From contig JAQFVV010000032.1 of assembly GCA_028023455.1 (NCBI GenBank), positions 3,038,001 through 3,102,000 on the forward strand: a DNA stretch of 64,000 bases. Direction: 5' to 3'. The DNA comes from Epiperipatus broadwayi (taxonomy: Eukaryota > Onychophora > Udeonychophora > Euonychophora > Peripatidae). Below are positions 59,366-64,000 of the stretch, piece after piece. The notes beneath the pieces were generated by a model. It was not told the DNA's origin. It worked only from the letters and a program-made list of their open reading frames with translations, and did no database searches. A program made the translations under genes and the position numbers. The stretch's first letter is position 1. Each line of letters begins with the position of its first letter.

Positions 59366-60728
59366 AACTGCTAATTATGGCATTTTTTTTTTTTGTTTTT
59401 ATTTTTTTTATTTTTGTTAAAATTTTATTTATATAATATACCATATACTCCTTAATTAACACTTTACAATGCAATTTTAAGATATGATTTATTTAAAATT
59501 GCATTATAAAGTGTTAATTAAGGAGTATATGACATATTATATATATATAATTAATCAATGCAAATAAGAAGTGGAAGAAATTTTAATACTTCAATATATT
59601 TTGTTGTCGAAGTATTTTTTGATATAATTGTAATATGTGTATGTACATCTAAATATATTGGGGAAAAAAACTGTAGATATGTGTGTTAATAGTTTGTATT
59701 ATAAATAAATTGTTGTTATTTGCAAATTTTGATATCTATGATAAAACATGGTACTGGGCATCATAGATATTGGTGAACTATTTATGTATACATTTAAGTA
59801 ACAACATAAAGAAAAACAATTTATTACTGACAAATATACTTTTATTCAATGATACCAAACAAGTCATCTATAACTTCTCATTTTTTTTTTTTTTATAGTC
59901 ATCATTTTTTGCTAATATGTTTATTTTTTTAATGAGTTATCTATACACTATGTTTTCTGAATTTGCTTCATTAATCTATCCTGGCAAAAAAAAGCCTCTT
60001 TTTGATATATATTCTTCATTTCAACAAACATCATAATCTTTTCTTATGCTGCATCAATGTGGAACTTCACATAGTAGTTAGTTCTTCAAAAATAATCCTA
60101 AGAAATATAGTTTCTCTATTAAGTAAGCTGATTTTTTTTTTTTTTTGGAATGTTTTAATTTTAAGTAAACTATTAGCAAAATTTATATAAAATTATTCTA
60201 AAAAAAAAAAAAATCTTACTGAGAAATTTATATCAAGTGTTTTGAAATTTGCATTGACATTTACAAAATTATTTTTTGAATCTAAATAAAATTGAGATGG
60301 GAGGTTGGATATTATGATCCTGTTATGGTATTTATTTAGGAAATTTTTATTTTATTAATTTAAATTGTATCATAACTTATTTATTTAAATAAAAATTTGA
60401 TAATATAAATTAGTCTTTACAAAAGAATATGACTATCAAGTGATAATAAAGATATTAGAGTAAATTGCATTAAGAGTTGACATTTGTTGATAAAGTGCTA
60501 TTACTTGATCATGCAATCCTATAACCTATTTACTCCCAAGATACTTTCAAGAAGATAATTTAGATATATACAGTAATAGGAAAATTCAATATATATTATA
60601 CACACAAATTATACAATTATGCATATGCTAAAGAAAGTATGTGTAAAAAGTTATAATTTGAATTTTTTTTTAAACTTCATTTTGTTGTTTATATTTATTT
60701 ACTCAAATAATTTGAATTTATTATTTAG
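59366..60728. other. AT-rich intron up to the second PH exon
   Basis: T-runs and low-complexity frames only, apart from the hairpin at 59435. It ends in the acceptor GAATTTATTATTTAG. Confidence 0.55.
59435..59538. mobile_element. Short hairpin (MITE-like), 46-bp arms
   Basis: CATATACTCCTTAATTAACA at the left and TGTTAATTAAGGAGTATATG at the right belong to 46-bp arms (59435-59480, 59493-59538) with few mismatches and a 12-bp loop. TA-rich flanks fit a TA-targeting MITE. Confidence 0.7.
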
Positions 60729-60799
60729 CTCCATTTGGACGTCGTGGCTGGAAAATGTTTTATGCTACACTCAAAGATATGGTGCTATATTTACACAAA
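60729..60799 (+). CDS. PSD: EFA6/PSD Arf6 exchange factor, internal exon: PH domain strands
   Basis: CT completes Thr with the A from the previous exon, then PFGRRGWKMFYATLKDMVLY and LHK. This is the classic second and third beta strands of the EFA6 PH domain (GRRGWK.FYATL.D..LYL.K). The basic and Trp residues sit where the phosphoinositide-binding loop and barrel are expected. The acceptor is TTATTATTTAG and the donor AAA|GTAAGT; it ends in phase 0. The rest of the PH domain (usually starting with acidic residues after LHK) and the C-terminal coiled coil should follow in exons beyond 64000; I found none in the last 3.2 kb. Confidence 0.95.
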
Positions 60800-62164
60800 G
60801 TAAGTATTTGACTTAATTTTTTTTATTTTTACTATGAACAAATAAATACATTTGAGCCTATATGCTTATTATATCATGCATATATATATATATTGATTGA
60901 TTTGACTGGTATCATATTATACCAATTATTTGTTATATCTTTGGCATGAGAATTAGAATCCACATAAATTTTTACATTCTAATCAGGCTTAGCATTTTTA
61001 TTGTATAGCTAGTTCCTAATCAATACTGATAGCTATCCAATTATTGGTCTACAAATGAGTATTTAGTTATTCTTTGGTAGTGAATAGATCACGGAAGGCA
61101 AAATGTAAATCATAACTACTTAGCATTTGTACTAGCTTGGTGATTATTATCTTCTGCAAAGAATGTTGAAGAATCTATGTCCTGAAATGGACTATTTAAT
61201 GATTGTTTTATCATTTACATATATGCATTAAAAAAATAATTTTTATGAATAAAAGATGTAAACATATATTTTGAGTTTAATCTACTATTGCTTGAATAGT
61301 GAAGTTTACTCAAAATGATTATTGAAAAGTCATTGAGTATAGAAAAGTGACCAGTTTTATATACATGATTTTAAGTCTTTAGGTATAAGGAAAATAAAAT
61401 TTGTCCAATAAAAAATTAAAGATGAATCAAAAGTGGGATAGTGAAAAATGATAACAGCTGTGAATCTAATGGCTTTTTTTTTTTAATATGTTGTATAAAG
61501 TTTTCCCATATAGATAGTATTTTAAGTGCATTATCGGAACTTAAATGTCATTTGAAATATACACGTCATCAACACCAAAATCTTGTCTGTATGTCAAACT
61601 TATTATCAAAATATAGTTAGAGAAACTATCAAATTCTTTAAAAAATTAGACTGTCTATTTAAAAAACTTTATAAGACATATTTATCAAATAAAGCATTAG
61701 ATTTAAATCCAGTTTTTTAAAATCCAGTTTATTATTTATTATTACTCTATTTCTGATCCATCTGAATTTTTATTGGTCAAACATTAGCTTCTTCATATGC
61801 CTGACAGATTTATTTTATTTAAACTGGGCAGTTTTCTGTGTTTATTATCTCTGCAACAACAATTTGAGTAACAACTTTTATCCAAACAATGACAGGTGCA
61901 ATCTGGCTAAAAGTGTCAATACAATATTGATATTAGTTACAAGTTGCTCCACATATGGATTAACCGAAAACTATTTGTCTACATATGGATATATATGATA
62001 TGTTGGCTAAAATATTTTATTTGTACTGAATTTAGAAATAATTCACTTTATAACCAAAATTGCAATTCATGAATATATTTATTGTGCTATATACTGGATT
62101 TATCTCCAAGTACTTTTATTTCACTTTATATTTATGTAGTTATATGTTCATGTATTCACAAGAT
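60800..62164. other. AT-rich intronic DNA
   Basis: TATATA microsatellite near 60880; no exon, gene or transposon end was recognised. Confidence 0.5.
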
Positions 62165-62313
62165 CATCATGCATATAGGTTTTGGAAATTTAAAAAAAAA
62201 AAAAAAATTGTTTAAACCAATTATTTTACAGAAGTCTCGCATCATGCATATAGGTTTTGGAAATTTAAAAAAAAAAAAAAATTGTTTAAACCAATTATTT
62301 TACAGAAGTCTCG
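62165..62313 (+). repeat. Near-perfect 75-bp tandem duplication
   Basis: CATCATGCATATAGGTTTTG begins at 62165 and again at 62240. Each is followed by an A-run, ATTGTTTAAACCAATTATTT and TACAGAAGTCTCG. The copies differ only in the A-run. Confidence 0.9.
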
Positions 62314-62479
62314 TCATAAAAACCAAACTTACTAAATACAAAAAACATGAATGTTTCATCACTTGAGGGAAATAATCACAAAATTATTCTAATAGAAGTT
62401 ATTTCTAGAACCAAGCAGTTAACATGGCTATCCACAGACATTGGAATTAAATAAGTATATTGCAATGGATTTGCCATAG

Positions 62480-64000
62480 TTGTAACCAAAATTAGATATT
62501 TTAGAACTTGAAGGATGAGATGAATAAGATGTTCAGAAAAGAGGAAAAAAAGTTTACTTTGGGATAGCAGTTACATAGTGAAGTAGGCATTGTTTTAAAT
62601 CTAAATAGAGAAATGAGTTTTATAAGTACAAATAATAGATTATCTATCACAAAACTGAAATCACCACTTCTAAGACATTGGTGGTTATTCATTTGTAAAT
62701 AACAATGATTAATTATGATGATAATAAAATGCAAAGTATTTATGAAGAATCTGGGAAAGTACACAAAAAGTTTATAAAAATAATTGTAAAATGGAGATTG
62801 GAAATCTAATGTTGAACAGGAAAGAAATTATAAAATTACAGGAAATTAAGTTAAGAATAAGAAATGATTGTATTGAAAGGTATGGTAGTTATTAATAAGT
62901 GATTTTAAAATCATACAAGAAAAAATGTATACATAGAAACATCTATAATAAGTAAATATTATTTGGATTATATAAGAATTATATACATTTAGAAATTTTA
63001 TTAAAAGTGAATGTATACATTCAGGAGCTGTTATTGATTTAGATCACAATTTAGCAGTGGTCAAAGTAAAATTGTCTTATAAGGAAATAAAAAGAATTTA
63101 ACCAAGAATGGTGTAAGCTATTAGAAAATTGAAAGACAACACTAAACAATTTTCCAAATAAAAGACATATAAAAGGCTTAACAATAGAAATAATCCAAAC
63201 TAAAGTTGACAGTTGATTAAATAAAATTTATTGGAACTGCAGCATTATTAATAGGTTGTAAAAGAAATTCAAAAAACAGAAGTCTTATTAATGTAATAAT
63301 TAATAAAATATAAGAAAAAGAAAAGAAAGGAAAAATATAATAAGAAGCTTAATAACGAATGAATAGGTGTGAAACTGATAAAACCAAGTAAGTTTGGTTA
63401 GAAAGCATTTTATAAAAATAAACAATTAAAAACAAAAGGCAGCTCTGGTTTAATAATATTAGATTTAAAAAACTTAAATTGGAAAAATAAGTCATAGAAA
63501 TGAAGTTGTTATCGAAGAAAACAACTTTAAGTTGTTAGAAAGAAAAGTGCATTGAAAAAGTAGTTAGAAATATTATATAAGTTACAGTATACTAGACATA
63601 GATAACAACTAAATAGGCTGTTCAATAATGCAAGTAGATGATGTAAAAACGGTTGATGAAAACTCAAGCAAGGCATGAGATTCAGTTAGTAGAATTGCTA
63701 AAAACCATGGGAGTTATTAGATATTTGTAATATAATTTGTTTCAATAGAATTATCAATAGAGTTTTGTTTTCCAACAATTACTGTATAATTCCATTAGCA
63801 AAATGGCTTATTGTAATAAAATGTTAGGATTTTAGATCATTTCTTTTAATTTAATATAGAATAGATCAATTTCTAATAGATAAGAAATATTTTTATCTGA
63901 AAAGCAGTTTGGATTTAAAAAATAAAGAGAAACTAGTGATGCATTTGAAGTGAAAGTAGTTGTTGATAGATATATAGAAAGAAGACAAGAACTTAATATT
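62480..64000 (+). pseudogene. Degenerate LINE (endonuclease to start of reverse transcriptase), runs off window
   Basis: No long frame remains, but family landmarks appear in order on the + strand. SEVGIVLN is at about 62578 (endonuclease strand). GDWKSNV is at about 62795 (usually GDWNAKVG). SGAVIDLDHNLAVVKVKL is at about 63025-63080 (usually SDHNLVVAKIKL, here Ser to Leu), followed by KRI and KLKD. At the end, EKQFGFKK and, after a stop, RETSDAFEV then VDRYIERRQELNI match the start of the reverse transcriptase (usually EQFGFRKGKGTRDAI). This is a different LINE family from that at 56-59 kb. The catalytic YxDD part would lie beyond the window. Confidence 0.6.

Noticed and set aside
62501-62764. 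87-codon minus-strand frame
   Set aside because: It is antisense to a degenerate LINE whose motifs are readable on the + strand.
60800-64000. Search for the next PH-domain exon of EFA6/PSD
   Set aside because: No segment with the expected continuation (acidic start, then an HHALA-type helix) and splice sites was seen; it probably lies beyond the window.

Overview
This is eukaryotic (metazoan) DNA, very A+T-rich by eye (about three quarters A+T). It consists mostly of one long stretch of intron and transposon sequence carrying five small, well-conserved exons. The exons encode the end of a Sec7 domain and the start of a PH domain of an EFA6/PSD-type Arf6 guanine-nucleotide exchange factor, on the + strand. 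They lie at 19007-19065, 19176-19309, 30362-30452, 38034-38115 and 60729-60799. All five have GT/AG splice sites and their codon phases join without a break. The 5' exons (including the Sec7 glutamic-finger region) and the rest of the PH domain are not in the window, so the gene extends past both ends. The protein looks arthropod-like (LEWA at the Sec7 end, YKKGYVMRKCC and GRRGWKMFYATLKDMVLYLHK in the PH domain). A low-GC arthropod such as an arachnid would fit, but the species is inference.

Layout. 1-1925: relic of a Gypsy-like LTR element (+), with LTR end, tRNA-Lys-like primer site and broken gag. 2071-2290: tandem duplication. 2455-2900: short foldback repeat. 3697-8496: second LTR element (-), with a 1.8-kb 3' LTR, broken gag, a tRNA-Pro-like primer site and a truncated 5' LTR; no pol. 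8499-19006: AT-rich intron with palindromic MITE-like repeats and a TIR element at 16651-17951. 19007-19309: two Sec7 exons. 19519-20768: a repeat unit present twice direct and once inverted. 24253-24526: hairpin element. 27905-28550, 32080-33365 and 39532-40680 (-): 5'-truncated LINE tails. 30362-30452 and 38034-38115: linker and first PH exons. 41700-46600: LINE endonuclease relic, a four-unit foldback and a GC-richer block with weak coding and promoter signals. 47962-48082: near-perfect 60-bp-arm palindrome. 50290-50365: tRNA-like SINE head. 52715-59365: a large foldback whose left arm holds a hAT-like element and whose right arm holds a LINE, which itself contains a tRNA-like SINE. 60729-60799: second PH exon. 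62480-64000: another degenerate LINE running off the end.

The only host gene I can support is EFA6/PSD; everything else is mobile or repeat DNA within its introns, layered by repeated insertion. The most unusual item is the family of foldback elements. Three loci share the same core module, and two of them have arms that are dimers of the same unit. I know of no described family to assign them to.
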